Positions 1 through 9,281 of a DNA stretch of 64,000 nucleotides are shown here, piece after piece (position 1 is the stretch's first letter; every line of letters starts with the position of its first letter). The position numbers and the translations under genes are program-made. The DNA is from Pseudomonadota bacterium. GTDB lineage: Bacteria > Pseudomonadota > Gammaproteobacteria > Burkholderiales > Burkholderiaceae_C. A model generated the notes under the pieces. The model did no database searches and was not told the origin of the DNA. It saw only the letters and a program-made list of their open reading frames with translations. The stretch spans positions 248,001 through 312,000 of the forward strand of contig CAUJHV010000049.1 of assembly GCA_963205115.1 (NCBI GenBank), given 5' to 3'.

Positions 1-221
1 CCCCCATCGTCGCCGCGGACGCACGCTCGCTGGCACGCGCGCTGCGCGTGGCCGGACGCATCGACCCGCTGTTTGTCGACGCGATCGGCGAGCTGCCAGC
101 CGCCATCGCCGGATTCGCGCGCGACGGCGACGTGGTGATCACCATGGGCGCAGGTTCGATCGGCGGCGTGCCGCAACAGCTGGTCGAGCGCAGCGCCGCA
201 GCCAGCGGAGACCGGGCATGA
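1..221 (+). CDS. murC: UDP-N-acetylmuramate--L-alanine ligase, C-terminal fragment
   Basis: This is the 3' end of an open frame that enters from before the window (codon phase starts at base 3). The visible residues include the C-terminal Mur ligase string [12 protein letters not shown], typical of the end of MurC, the cytoplasmic enzyme that adds L-alanine to UDP-MurNAc in peptidoglycan synthesis. Its stop overlaps the ddl start as ATGA, so the two are translationally coupled. The order murC-ddl-ftsQ-ftsA-ftsZ is the conserved end of the dcw cluster, which supports the call although only about 72 codons are present. Confidence 0.85.
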   Translation, partial: PIVAADARSLARALRVAGRIDPLFVDAIGELPAAIAGFARDGDVVITMGAGSIGGVPQQLVERSAAASGDRA

Positions 222-1201
222 ACGTGGACGTGAAGACATTGGGCAAGGTCGCCGTCCTGATGGGCGGACGCAGCGCCGAACGCGAGGTGTCGTTGATGTC
301 GGGCGGCGGCGTGCTGCAGGCCCTGCGCTCGCGCGGCGTGGATGCGCATGCCTTCGACCCCGCCGCGCAGGACCTGGTGGAGCTCAAGCGCCTGGGCTTC
401 CAGCGGGTCTTCATCGCGCTTCACGGCCGCCAGGGCGAAGACGGCTCGGTGCAAGGCGCGCTGGAGCTGCTGGGCCTGCCGTATACGGGATCGGGCGTGA
501 TGGCCAGCGCCATCGCGATGGACAAGGTCATGACCAAGCGCGTGTGGATGGCCGAGGGCCTGCCCACGCCCCGCTGGGTGTGGCTGTCGCCGGAGCGCCA
601 GGTGCGCGAAGACGTGATCGCCGTGCCCGACACGCTGGGCCTGCCCTTGATCGTCAAGCCGCCGCGCGAAGGCTCGTCCATCGGCGTGAGCAAGGTCGAA
701 GGTTATTCGCAGATGCAGGATGCCGTGCAGCTGGCCGCGCGCTACGACCGCGACGTGCTGTGCGAGGAATTCATCGACGGCGACGAAGTGACCTGCCCGG
801 TGCTGGGCTCCGACGAGCAGGCCCGCGCGCTGCCCGTGGTGCGCATCGTGGCGCCCGAAGGCGCCTACGACTACCAGAACAAGTACTTCACCGACGTCAC
901 GCAGTACCACTGCCCCAGCGGCCTGCCGGCCGCGGAAGAGGCCGAGATCCAGCGCGTGGTGCTGGCGGCCTACCGCACGCTGGGCTGCCGCGGCTGGGGT
1001 CGCGCCGATCTGATGATCCGCGCCAGCGACCGCAAGCCCTTCCTGCTGGAGATGAACACCTCGCCGGGCATGACGGGGCACTCGCTGGTGCCGATGTCGG
1101 CGCGAGCCGCCGGCATGCCCTATGAGGAGTTGTGCGTGCGTCTGCTGGCCGACGCGGCGCTGGACAACCCGCCGGCGACAACGACGGAGGCCCGCCGCTG
1201 A
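218..1201 (+). CDS. ddl: D-alanine--D-alanine ligase
   Basis: This cytoplasmic ATP-grasp enzyme joins two D-alanines for the peptidoglycan stem peptide. It has 327 residues, slightly longer than E. coli DdlB. The N-terminal loop [13 protein letters not shown] (residues 16-28) holds the conserved Glu21 for the first D-Ala. The nucleotide-binding segment [13 protein letters not shown] lies at 147-159. The metal-binding C-terminal string [13 protein letters not shown] is also present. The start overlaps the murC stop and the stop overlaps the ftsQ start (TGATG), so it sits inside a tightly coupled cell-wall and division operon. All expected family motifs are intact. Confidence 0.97.
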   Translation: MNVDVKTLGKVAVLMGGRSAEREVSLMSGGGVLQALRSRGVDAHAFDPAAQDLVELKRLGFQRVFIALHGRQGEDGSVQGALELLGLPYTGSGVMASAIAMDKVMTKRVWMAEGLPTPRWVWLSPERQVREDVIAVPDTLGLPLIVKPPREGSSIGVSKVEGYSQMQDAVQLAARYDRDVLCEEFIDGDEVTCPVLGSDEQARALPVVRIVAPEGAYDYQNKYFTDVTQYHCPSGLPAAEEAEIQRVVLAAYRTLGCRGWGRADLMIRASDRKPFLLEMNTSPGMTGHSLVPMSARAAGMPYEELCVRLLADAALDNPPATTTEARR

Positions 1202-1995
1202 TGGCCAGGCTCGCGCGTCCGCTGCCCCGCGACATCCGGCTGATGAACGGCGTGTCGATGGCCATCTTCGCGCTGGCCATCGTCGTGCTGCTCACGGCCG
1301 GGGTGCTCGCGCTGTGGCGGGCGCCGCGCTTTGCCGTGCGGGCGATCGAGCTGCACGGCGACCTCACGCGCAACAGCGCGGCGACGATCCGCGCCAATAC
1401 CGTGCCGCGCCTGGCCGGCAATTTCTACAGCCTCGACTTGGCGGCGGCCAAGAAGGTCTTCGAGTCCGTGCCCTGGGTGCGCCAGGCCGTGGTGCGCCGT
1501 GTGTGGCCCGACCGCCTGGCCGTCGAGCTGCACGAGCACCAGCCCGCGGCTCGCTGGACGGCAGAGGACGGCAGCGAGCGCCTGGTCAACCAGCAAGGCG
1601 AGGTCTTCGAGGCCAATCTGGGCGACGTCGAAAGCGACGGGCTGCCGCTGCTCACCGGCCCCGAGGGCAGCGCGGCTGCGATGCTCGACATGTACCGGCG
1701 CACGCAGGCGCTATTCCAGCGGCTGGAGCGCAGCGTGGCGGGCCTGAGCCTGTCGGGACGCGGCTCGTACCGTGTGGAACTCGAGGACGGTGCCATCGTG
1801 GAAATGGGGCGCGGCGAGCCGGGCGAAGTGCTGGCCCGCACCGAGCGCTTCGTGGCCACGGTGTCGCAGGTGACCGGGCATTACCACGCCCCGCTGCTGC
1901 GTGCCGACCTGCGGCATGCCGGCGGCTACGCCGTGCGCCTGCGCGGGGTGACGGTTGCCGAGGGCCCGGCCGGTGCGAAGGGAGGGACGCCATGA
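1201..1995 (+). CDS. ftsQ: cell division protein FtsQ
   Basis: FtsQ is the bitopic divisome scaffold that joins FtsB and FtsL. The chosen ATG at 1201 overlaps the ddl stop by one base and gives 264 residues. A longer frame starts upstream but runs inside ddl. The protein has a short cytoplasmic tail, one membrane helix (about residues 17-38), a POTRA domain (about 44-112, beginning FAVRAIELHGD) and a periplasmic FtsQ beta domain. It is followed about 80 bases later by ftsA, as in other dcw clusters. Confidence 0.95.
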   Translation: MARLARPLPRDIRLMNGVSMAIFALAIVVLLTAGVLALWRAPRFAVRAIELHGDLTRNSAATIRANTVPRLAGNFYSLDLAAAKKVFESVPWVRQAVVRRVWPDRLAVELHEHQPAARWTAEDGSERLVNQQGEVFEANLGDVESDGLPLLTGPEGSAAAMLDMYRRTQALFQRLERSVAGLSLSGRGSYRVELEDGAIVEMGRGEPGEVLARTERFVATVSQVTGHYHAPLLRADLRHAGGYAVRLRGVTVAEGPAGAKGGTP

Positions 1996-2076
1996 TCCAC
2001 TCAATCTATTCGTTGGACATCCGACGCTCGCGCCCGCCCTGCGCGCGCACGGCGGATGGCAGACCGGAGGCCTGCC

Positions 2077-3309
2077 ATGGCTAAAGAATTCAAAGATATC
2101 GTCGTGGGCCTGGACATCGGCACCGCCAAGGTGATGGTCGTTGTTGCCGAGGTGCTGCCCGAAGGCGAACTTCGTGTGGCAGGACTCGGGGTGGCCACCA
2201 CGCACGGCCTCAAGCGCGGCGTGGTGGTGAACATCGACGCCACGGTGCAGAGCATCCAGCAGGCGCTGAAAGAGGCCGAGATGATGGCCGCCTGCAAGAT
2301 CACCAGCGTCTACACCGGCATCACCGGCAGCCACATCCGCGGGCTGAACTCCACGGGCATGGTCATCGTGCGCGACAACCGCGAGGTCACGCCCACCGAC
2401 GTGGCGCGCGTGGTGGACACCGCCAAGGCCGTGAGCATCCCCAACGACCAGCGCGTGCTGCTGGTCGAGCCGCAGGAATTCATCATCGACGGCCACGAGG
2501 TGAAAGAGCCCATCGGCATGAGCGGCAGCCGCCTCGAGGTGAAGGTGCACATCGTCACCGGCGCGCAGAGCGCGGCCGAGAACATCCTGAAGTGCGTGCG
2601 CCGCTGCGGGCTGGAGGTCGAGCGCCTCGTGCTGAACCCCAGCGCGGCCTCCGCCGGCGTGCTCACCGACGACGAGAAGGACCTGGGCGTGGCGCTGGTG
2701 GACATCGGCGCCGGCACGACCGACGTGCAGATCTACACCGAAGGCAGCGTGCGCCACACCGCCGTGATCCCGATCGCAGGCGACCTGATCACCAGCGACA
2801 TCGCGATGGCCTTGCGCACGCCGACCAAGGACGCGGAAGAGATCAAGGTGGCGCATGGCGTGGCCAAGCAGCTGCTGGCCGATCCGTCCGAGCAGGTCGA
2901 GGTGCCGGGTCTGGGCGACCGCGCGCCGCGGCTGCTCAGCCGCCAGGCACTGGCTGGCGTGATCGAGCCGCGTGTGGAAGAAATCTTCTCGCTCGTGCAC
3001 CAGGTCATCCGCGAGAGCGGACACGAGGAACTGTTGTCCTCGGGGATCGTGCTGACGGGCGGCTCGGCGGTGATGCCGGGCATGGTGGAACTGGGCGAGG
3101 ACATCTTCCTCAAGCCCGTGCGCAAGGGCCTGCCGCTGTATGCGGGGCCCTTGTCGGACATGGTGGCAAACCCGCGCGCCGCGTGCGTGATGGGTCTGCT
3201 CGAAGAGGCGCGACTGGCGCGCGGACGTGGCCTGAAGGCTGCGGCGCAAGCCGGTTCGGTCAAGGGCGTTCTGGGGCGGGCCAAGGACTGGTTCCTGGGC
3301 AATTTCTAG
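2077..3309 (+). CDS. ftsA: cell division protein FtsA
   Basis: FtsA is the actin-like ATPase that tethers FtsZ filaments to the membrane. The ATG at 2077 has GGAGG six bases upstream; an earlier in-frame ATG at 2056 lacks a comparable site. The protein has 410 residues. The phosphate-1 loop is VGLDIGTAKV (about residues 10-19) and the phosphate-2 loop is VDIGAGTTDV. The C terminus GRAKDWFLGNF is the amphipathic membrane-targeting helix. It lies between ftsQ and ftsZ, with about 127 bases before ftsZ. Confidence 0.96.
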   Translation: MAKEFKDIVVGLDIGTAKVMVVVAEVLPEGELRVAGLGVATTHGLKRGVVVNIDATVQSIQQALKEAEMMAACKITSVYTGITGSHIRGLNSTGMVIVRDNREVTPTDVARVVDTAKAVSIPNDQRVLLVEPQEFIIDGHEVKEPIGMSGSRLEVKVHIVTGAQSAAENILKCVRRCGLEVERLVLNPSAASAGVLTDDEKDLGVALVDIGAGTTDVQIYTEGSVRHTAVIPIAGDLITSDIAMALRTPTKDAEEIKVAHGVAKQLLADPSEQVEVPGLGDRAPRLLSRQALAGVIEPRVEEIFSLVHQVIRESGHEELLSSGIVLTGGSAVMPGMVELGEDIFLKPVRKGLPLYAGPLSDMVANPRAACVMGLLEEARLARGRGLKAAAQAGSVKGVLGRAKDWFLGNF

Positions 3310-3436
3310 CGCGCGTGCAAAACGAGTGGCGGGGTGAGCTCTCGACGGTGGTGCAAAGCGGACTGGGCCATATGAGCCGCATGCACCGATTTTTCTTCAA
3401 GCAACGGCAACTGCTTCATGGTCAAGGAGTGACATC

Positions 3437-4672
3437 ATGGCAATCGAGATGATCGAGGAATTCGACCAAGGTACCCAAATCAAGGTGATCGGCGTGGGGG
3501 GGGGCGGCGGCAATGCCGTCGAACACATGATCCGGCAGGGCGTGCAGGGTGTCGATTTCATCGCCGCCAATACCGATGCACAGGCCTTGAACCGCAGCTC
3601 CGCCGGCTCGCTGGTGCAACTGGGCACGACGGGCCTGGGCGCGGGTTCCAAGCCCGAAGCCGGCCGCACGGCGGCCGAGAGCGCGGTGGACAGCATCCGC
3701 GGCGCGATCCAGGGTGCGCACATGCTCTTCATCACCGCGGGCATGGGCGGCGGCACCGGCACGGGTGCGGCCAGCGTCATCGCACGTGTGGCCAAGGAGA
3801 TGGGCATCCTGACGGTGGGCGTGGTCACCAAGCCTTTCGAGTTCGAAGGCCCGCGCCGTGCCAAGCAGGCCGACGCCGGCGTGGCCGAGCTCGAGATGAA
3901 CGTGGACTCGCTGATCGTTGTGCTCAACGAGAAGCTGCTCGAGGTCATGGGTGACGACATCACCCAGGAAGAGGCCTTCGCGCACGCCAACGACGTGCTG
4001 AAGAACGCCGTGGGCGGCATCAGCGACATCATCCACATGGACGCGCTGGTCAACGTCGACTTCGAAGACGTGCGCACCGTGATGAGCGAGCCCGGCAAGG
4101 CGATGATGGGCACGGCCATGGCCGCGGGCCCGGACCGCGCGCGCAAGGCGGCCGAGGCGGCCGTGGCCTGCCCGCTGCTGGAAGGCATCGACCTGTCCGG
4201 CGCGCGTGGTGTGCTGGTGCTGATCGCGGCGGCCAAGGGCACCTTCAAGCTGATGGAGTCCAAGACCGCGATGAACACCATCCGCATGTACGCCGCGGAC
4301 GATGCGCACGTGATCTACGGCGCCGCCTACGACGAGAGCCTGGGCGACCAGCTGCGCGTGACAGTCATCGCCACGGGCCTGTCCTCCAACGCCCGACGTC
4401 AGCAGCCGCCGCTGACGGTGATCAAGTCACCCGACGCCGGCATCCCGACGCAGCACCTGCGCACCGGCACCGACAACATCCCGATGCTCAACCAGGCCAT
4501 CAGCGGCCCGGGCGGCTCGGGTGTGGGCGTGGCGCCGACCATCACGACCGACTACGCCGGCCTGAACACACCCAGCGTGTGGCGCAGCGCCCGCAGCAAG
4601 GTCGAGACGCTGGCCAGCAGCGGCATGGAAGAGATCGAGATCCCGGCCTTCCTGCGCAAGCAAGCCGATTGA
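3437..4672 (+). CDS. ftsZ: cell division GTPase FtsZ
   Basis: FtsZ is the tubulin-like GTPase that forms the cytokinetic ring. It has 411 residues. A glycine-rich loop GVGGGGGNAV (19-28) and the tubulin signature GGGTGTG (104-110) bind GTP. The extreme C terminus IEIPAFLRKQAD is the conserved peptide that binds FtsA and regulators such as SlmA, whose gene is also in this window. AAGGAGTG precedes the ATG by a normal distance. A strong hairpin follows the stop. The next gene is convergent pepF rather than lpxC, an interruption of the usual order. Confidence 0.98.
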   Translation: MAIEMIEEFDQGTQIKVIGVGGGGGNAVEHMIRQGVQGVDFIAANTDAQALNRSSAGSLVQLGTTGLGAGSKPEAGRTAAESAVDSIRGAIQGAHMLFITAGMGGGTGTGAASVIARVAKEMGILTVGVVTKPFEFEGPRRAKQADAGVAELEMNVDSLIVVLNEKLLEVMGDDITQEEAFAHANDVLKNAVGGISDIIHMDALVNVDFEDVRTVMSEPGKAMMGTAMAAGPDRARKAAEAAVACPLLEGIDLSGARGVLVLIAAAKGTFKLMESKTAMNTIRMYAADDAHVIYGAAYDESLGDQLRVTVIATGLSSNARRQQPPLTVIKSPDAGIPTQHLRTGTDNIPMLNQAISGPGGSGVGVAPTITTDYAGLNTPSVWRSARSKVETLASSGMEEIEIPAFLRKQAD

Positions 4673-4675
4673 GCT

Positions 4676-4705
4676 TGAGCCCCCGGCCGCCTGGCGGCCG
4701 GGGCT
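4676..4705. terminator. bidirectional terminator hairpin between ftsZ and pepF
   Basis: Immediately after the ftsZ stop there is a GC-rich inverted repeat: left arm TGAGCCCCCGGCCGCC, right arm GGCGGCCGGGGCTCA, matching except for one extra C in the left arm. It ends at the stop codon of the convergent gene on the other strand, so it can serve both transcripts. The T-tract on the plus side is short and interrupted. Confidence 0.6.
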
Positions 4706-6597
4706 CACATCTTTCTGGCTTCAGCCTCCATGCGGGTGACCAGTTCGTCGAGCTGATCGACGACGGCCTGCACGGTGGCCTTTTGCGTCAGGTCGACGCC
4801 GGCCTTCTTCAGCTGCGTCATCGGGTGGTCGTTGCCGCCCGAGGCCAGCAGATCGAGGTAGCGCGCCGTGGCGGCTTTCTGCGACTCGGGCGTGCCGGTG
4901 GTCATCGCCTTGAACAGCTGCGCCGATGAGGCGAAACAGGTGGCGTACTGGTAGACGTAGTAGGGCGAGCGGAAGAAGTGTCCGATGCGCGCCCAGGTCC
5001 ACTGGTAGAAGTCGTCCACCGTCAGCGCGTCGCCGTAGTAGTCCTTCAGCAGGCTCTTGTAGAGCTTGTTGAGCACCTCGGTCGTCACGGGCTGGCCTTG
5101 TTCGACCAGGCGGTGCGCGCGCAGTTCGAAATCGGCAAACATCACCTGGGTGTAGAAGGTGCCGACGATCTGGCCCACCGCGTGTTCCAGCAGCAGGAAG
5201 CGCTCTTTCGGATCGGTGGTCTGCTTCAGCAGGTGCTCCAACAGCAGGCGCTCGTTCATCGTCGAGGCCACTTCCGCAACGAAGATCGTGTAATCCGAGG
5301 TCGCGAAGGGCTGCTTGTCGAAGGCCAGCACGGAGTGCATCGCGTGGCCGGCCTCGTGCGCGAACGTGAACATCGAGTCCATCGTGTCGTTGTAGTTCAG
5401 CAGCAGATACGGGCCCACGCCGTACACACCCAACTGGTAGGCACCGCTGCGCTTGCCTTCGTTTTCGTAGACGTCGATGCGCCCGCCCGAGACGAACTTC
5501 TTGAAGCCGGCGGTGTAGGCCGCGCCCAGCGGAGAGACCGACTCCAGCACCACCTGCTTGGCTTGAGCGTAGGGATACTTGTGCGCACTGCGGAAGATGG
5601 GCACGGAGCTGTCGTACAGGTGGTAGTCCTTCAGCCCGAGCAGCCGCTTGCGCAACTGCGCATAGCGGCGCAGCGGCGCGGTGCCGGCGCGTGTGGTCTC
5701 CAGCAGGGTCTCCACGACCTGGCGCGGAATCGCGTTGCCGTCCAGCGCCGCGTCCAGCGTGCTGCCGAAGTTGCGCGCCTGCGCCATCGACCAATCGCGC
5801 TGCAGGATGCTCTTGTAGATGGCGCCGTAGGTGTTTGCGGTCTTCCCGTAGGTGCCCACGTGGGCCGCCGCGGCCTTGGCGCGATCGACCTGGTGGGGGT
5901 TGGTTTCCAGCAGTTCGCGGTAGTTGCCCGGTGTCAGCTTGACCGTCTTGCCATCCTGCGTGGTGATGCTGGGGAAGTCGATGTCCGAGGTCGACAGTTC
6001 CGAATAGACGCCTTCGGGGCTGTCGCGGAACTGTGATCCCAAGGCCAGCAGGCGCTCGCCCTTCTCGTCCAGCACGTGTGCCTGCTTGCGGAAGTTTTCG
6101 AGGATGGTGAAGCGGTACGGCGCCAGCGCGGGCGTCTGGTCGATCCACTGACGCACCGTCGCCTCGGGAATCTTCAGCAGTTCCGGCGCGAACCAGGCCG
6201 TGGCCGACTCGAACTGAGCAAAGGCGGCGCTGACACGCTGGGCACGGCCCGCCACGGCCTGGTCGCGCGTATCCACATCGCGCTGCAGGTTGGCATAGCT
6301 GTAGGTCAGGTACTGCAGCTTGCCGATCTCGTCGTACGCCAAGTAGGCCTTCAGCAGGGCCTGCGGACCCGACGCGAGGCTGCCCTGCAGCTTCGCAAAC
6401 GCCGCCATGCGGTCACTCATCGTGCGCAGGCCGGTTTCCCAGGCGTCCCAGCTCGGGTAGATCGGCGTGAAATCCCAGCGGAACTCCGAAGGAATCTCGC
6501 TGCGCACGCGGGTCTCGGGGCGCTGCGCATGGGCAGGCGAAGCGGCGAGCGCGGCTGCCAGCACCAGGCTGGCCAGGGGCTGTGACTTGACGGACAT
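4705..6597 (-). CDS. pepF: exported M3-family oligoendopeptidase F
   Basis: This zinc metallopeptidase of family M3 is expected to cut oligopeptides. The start at 6597 gives 630 residues and begins with a clear Sec signal ([20 protein letters not shown] followed by PAHA), so the mature enzyme should be periplasmic. The zinc motif HEAGH begins at residue 414 (FAHEAGHAM). A longer open frame extends upstream toward lpxC but would bury the signal peptide and reads as antisense noise, so it was not used. The gene sits reversed between ftsZ and lpxC, which are adjacent in most relatives. Most PepF enzymes are cytoplasmic, so the signal peptide is notable. Confidence 0.88.
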   Translation of the reverse strand: MSVKSQPLASLVLAAALAASPAHAQRPETRVRSEIPSEFRWDFTPIYPSWDAWETGLRTMSDRMAAFAKLQGSLASGPQALLKAYLAYDEIGKLQYLTYSYANLQRDVDTRDQAVAGRAQRVSAAFAQFESATAWFAPELLKIPEATVRQWIDQTPALAPYRFTILENFRKQAHVLDEKGERLLALGSQFRDSPEGVYSELSTSDIDFPSITTQDGKTVKLTPGNYRELLETNPHQVDRAKAAAAHVGTYGKTANTYGAIYKSILQRDWSMAQARNFGSTLDAALDGNAIPRQVVETLLETTRAGTAPLRRYAQLRKRLLGLKDYHLYDSSVPIFRSAHKYPYAQAKQVVLESVSPLGAAYTAGFKKFVSGGRIDVYENEGKRSGAYQLGVYGVGPYLLLNYNDTMDSMFTFAHEAGHAMHSVLAFDKQPFATSDYTIFVAEVASTMNERLLLEHLLKQTTDPKERFLLLEHAVGQIVGTFYTQVMFADFELRAHRLVEQGQPVTTEVLNKLYKSLLKDYYGDALTVDDFYQWTWARIGHFFRSPYYVYQYATCFASSAQLFKAMTTGTPESQKAATARYLDLLASGGNDHPMTQLKKAGVDLTQKATVQAVVDQLDELVTRMEAEARKM

Positions 6598-6711
6598 GAT
6601 GAAGCGGGCGCACGAGCGCCGGAGTCTCGAGGTGAGGAAGTATCCGGGTTCGCGCGGGGACGAGTCGCCGGAAATCCGACGACCTGCAGCCCTTGCAGGA
6701 CAATCGGCAGC

Positions 6712-7647
6712 ATGCTGTGCCAGAGAACCCTGAAGTCCCTGACCCGCGCCGTCGGCGTGGGGGTCCACAGCGGGCAGCGCGTGGAACTGACGCTGCGCCC
6801 GGCGCCGGTCGACCAGGGCATCGTCTTCCGCCGTGTCGACCTGCCGGTGCCTGTGGAGATTCCCGTTCGGCCGGATACCGTCAGCGATACGCGCATGGCC
6901 ACGACCATCAGCGCCGGCGGCGACCCCGGTGCGCCCAAGGTCCAGACCATCGAGCACCTGCTGTCGGCCTGCGCCGGCCTGGGACTGGACAACCTGACGG
7001 TCGACATCACGGCTGAAGAGGTGCCCATCCTCGACGGATCCGCCGCCAGCTTTGTGTTCCTGCTGCAAAGCGCCGGCATCGAGGTGCAGAAGGCCCCCAA
7101 GCGCTTCCTGCGCGTGAAGCGGCCGGTGGAGATCCGCGAAGGCGAGGGGGCTTCGCTGAAGTGGGCCCGGCTGTCACCGTACGAGGGCTACAAGCTCAGC
7201 TTCGAGATCGAATTTGCGCACCCGGCCGTCAATGCCACCGGTCAGCGCGTGGAGTTCGACATGGGCGCGGGCCACTACAAGCGCGACATCGCCCGCGCGC
7301 GGACCTTCGGCTTCACGAAGGATGTCGAGATGATGCGCGCGCGCGGCCTGGGCCTGGGCGGCAGCATGGACAACGTCATCGTGGTCGACGATCTGCGCGT
7401 GCTGAATGCCGACGGCCTGCGCTACGACGACGAATTTGCCAAGCACAAGATCCTGGACGCAATCGGCGATCTGCACGTGGCCGGGCACCCGATGCTGGCC
7501 CACTACCAGGCCTTCAAGAGCGGGCACGCGCTGAACAACAAGCTGCTGCGCGCGCTGCTGGCCGATCAGGCGGCCTACGAGATCGTCACGTTCGAAGACG
7601 AAACGCGCGCGCCGGCCGGACTGGCGCAGCTCGCGCCCTCATGGTGA
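6712..7647 (+). CDS. lpxC: UDP-3-O-acyl-N-acetylglucosamine deacetylase
   Basis: LpxC is the zinc amidase that commits UDP-3-acyl-GlcNAc to lipid A synthesis in the cytoplasm. It has 311 residues. Zinc ligands are visible: His82 in EHLLSA (with Glu81 as the likely base), His245 and Asp249 in [11 protein letters not shown], and the catalytic-side His272 in SGHALNN. Length and motifs fit the family. It is usually the last gene of the dcw cluster, and here pepF separates it from ftsZ, so it probably has its own promoter in the 114 bases before it. Confidence 0.97.
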   Translation: MLCQRTLKSLTRAVGVGVHSGQRVELTLRPAPVDQGIVFRRVDLPVPVEIPVRPDTVSDTRMATTISAGGDPGAPKVQTIEHLLSACAGLGLDNLTVDITAEEVPILDGSAASFVFLLQSAGIEVQKAPKRFLRVKRPVEIREGEGASLKWARLSPYEGYKLSFEIEFAHPAVNATGQRVEFDMGAGHYKRDIARARTFGFTKDVEMMRARGLGLGGSMDNVIVVDDLRVLNADGLRYDDEFAKHKILDAIGDLHVAGHPMLAHYQAFKSGHALNNKLLRALLADQAAYEIVTFEDETRAPAGLAQLAPSW

Positions 7648-7663
7648 GCGGGGCGACGACGTC

Positions 7664-7849
7664 ATGGTGGCCTTTCGCCTCGTCTTCGGCCTGCTGCTCG
7701 TGGCTGGCATCGTGTGTTTCGCGCTCTATGTCGGCACGGGCCAGACGGTCTGGCGCCACCGCGGGCTCATCATCATCAAGTGGACGGTGATCGCGGCGCT
7801 GGGCTTCTTCGCCGTGTTGATACTCGAACGGCTGGTGCCGATGCTTTGA
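7664..7849 (+). CDS. small two-helix membrane protein downstream of lpxC
   Basis: This 61-residue open frame starts 16 bases after the lpxC stop and probably shares its transcript. It has two hydrophobic stretches (about residues 4-24 and 38-57) separated by a short basic loop with WRHRG, which predicts an inner-membrane hairpin protein. I do not recognise a named family. Location and composition suggest a real conserved small protein, but a function cannot be read from the sequence. Confidence 0.65.
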   Translation: MVAFRLVFGLLLVAGIVCFALYVGTGQTVWRHRGLIIIKWTVIAALGFFAVLILERLVPML

Positions 7850-7867
7850 CGGCGCGCAGCGCGCGTC
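7848..7867. terminator. possible convergent terminator hairpin
   Basis: GACGGCGCGC followed by AG and CGCGCGTC forms an imperfect GC hairpin directly over the stop of the small membrane protein and just before the stop of the convergent kinase-like gene. There is no clear T-tract, so this is a weak call. Confidence 0.3.
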
Positions 7868-7877
7868 GCCCGCCCGA

Positions 7878-9026
7878 TCAGGCCAGCACGACGATGCCCA
7901 CGACGGCAGCCAGCGCGACCAGAGAGGCCGCCCACACCCAGCCGGGTGTGCCTCGACGGGGCCGCTGAAGCTCAGCACGCTCCAGACGCTCTTCCACCGA
8001 CTGCCGCATCGGCAGATGGCCGCTGTTGGGCGTCAGCGGCAAGGGCGCGGAAGCCTTGAAGGGCACGTCGCCCAGATCGGCCGGGCGGCTGGTCGGCGAA
8101 TGGCCTTCGCGTGCCATCTCGGGCAGTGTGGGCTGCGGCTCGTGCGGGTCGTAGCGCGCATGCTCCCGGCGATCCGGAAACCCGGCTTCGGCCAGCCACT
8201 GGCAGGTCGACTGCGGACGGGTGGTGACCTGCATCGCCAGGCCGCGCTTGATGGCCAGCAACAGGTCGTCCGGGTAGCGCCCGCTCAACTCGGCGAGCCG
8301 GTCGAAGGGCGCTTCACCGCGCCAGCGCCGCACCACCGTGGGCGGCGGCTGGCCCGTGAGGACCTGCAGCAGCACAGCGCTGAGCTGGTAGATGTCGGTC
8401 CAGGGGCCAACGGGTGCCGGCTTCTGGTTCAGCGGATGCTGTTCGGGTGCGATCCAGTGCGGCACGTCGTCGGCGTACATGCCGTTGCCCACCGGCGGCA
8501 GCAGCAGCTCACCGGTATCCAGGACCCGGATCATGCCCAGCGACAGGTTGCCGTGCACCAGCTCGTGCTGGTGCAGCGAGGCCAGCGCATCGCACAAGGC
8601 ACGCACCCAGGCGCCCAGCGTCGCGCTGTCGATCGGGCCGTTGCGCGAGGAGACTTCCGCCTGCAGGCTGCGTCCGGGGCGCCAGGGACCGGAGGCATAG
8701 ACGGTGCCCTGCTCCTGCCAGATGTCGTCGATGGTGGGCAGTGCCGGATGGCCGACCAGCGACGCCGCGCGCAGCCGCGTGGTGTAGGCCGCCTGCGCAC
8801 GCGCAAAGACCTCGGCCTTGCCGTCGACCGCCTCGATGCCGCGCGGACCGCGGATCGCCAGCCCCGTGGGCAGGTATTCGTACAGCACGATGGACGTGCC
8901 GGTGCCGGTCACGTCCGCGCGATAGACGCAGGTCTGGTGATCGAAGCCGAGGCTGTCGACGATCGTGGCCTGCCCGACGGTGCTGCCGGGCGGCAATGCG
9001 GTGGTTTCGAACGCCGACATCTTCAT
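7878..9026 (-). CDS. membrane-anchored Ser/Thr kinase homologue, probable pseudokinase
   Basis: The 382-residue product follows the fold of Hanks-type bacterial kinases but lacks the catalytic residues. The VAIK-EYLP region reads IVLYEYLP, with Tyr49 in place of the ATP-anchoring lysine. The HRD loop reads VHGNLSLG (residues 157-164), with Asn160 where the catalytic Asp should be. No DFG is present (LLLPPVG at 174-180). Structural landmarks remain: APEQHP (193-198) and the helix-F Asp211 in WTDIYQLS. A Pro-rich linker leads to one C-terminal membrane helix (about 362-382), so the kinase-like domain faces the cytoplasm. The start could be 9026 or 9020; neither has a strong ribosome site. Its substrate or partner is unknown. 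Confidence 0.8.
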   Translation of the reverse strand: MKMSAFETTALPPGSTVGQATIVDSLGFDHQTCVYRADVTGTGTSIVLYEYLPTGLAIRGPRGIEAVDGKAEVFARAQAAYTTRLRAASLVGHPALPTIDDIWQEQGTVYASGPWRPGRSLQAEVSSRNGPIDSATLGAWVRALCDALASLHQHELVHGNLSLGMIRVLDTGELLLPPVGNGMYADDVPHWIAPEQHPLNQKPAPVGPWTDIYQLSAVLLQVLTGQPPPTVVRRWRGEAPFDRLAELSGRYPDDLLLAIKRGLAMQVTTRPQSTCQWLAEAGFPDRREHARYDPHEPQPTLPEMAREGHSPTSRPADLGDVPFKASAPLPLTPNSGHLPMRQSVEERLERAELQRPRRGTPGWVWAASLVALAAVVGIVVLA

Positions 9027-9148
9027 GAGAAAACCCAGGCCGCGGTTTGTCCCATGCCGTGCCGGAGCCGGGTAACCGGCCGTTCGTGCGGCCGGGTCTG
9101 AGGCGCCAACTCGCCAGGGGACAGCCGCCCGATCGGACGGATGTCTGC

Positions 9149-9185
9149 ATGCTACGGTTTCAATTCGTTGCAGCAATCGCTGCAA
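9149..9185 (-). promoter_or_regulatory. palindrome overlapping a candidate promoter of the pseudokinase gene
   Basis: TTGCAGC-AATC-GCTGCAA (9168-9185) is a perfect 7-base inverted repeat. On the minus strand its second half supplies TTGCTG (9171-9176), followed 16 bases later by TAGCAT (9149-9154), a plausible -35/-10 pair reading toward the pseudokinase gene about 120 bases away. The overlap would suit a repressor operator. A second short stem CCCCG...CGGGG lies at 9196-9212. This rests on pattern only. Confidence 0.3.
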
Positions 9186-9281
9186 AACCGCAACACCCCG
9201 TCCGAATCGGGGGGACGCAGGGCGCCACGGGCGCTCACCCCCCTTGAAGGTGGGCGCCGCAGCGGTCGGCGGGCGGCGCCG

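Noticed and set aside
6598..7068. A longer N terminus for the PepF-type peptidase reaching into lpxC
   Set aside because: It would overlap divergent lpxC and place the signal peptide inside the protein.
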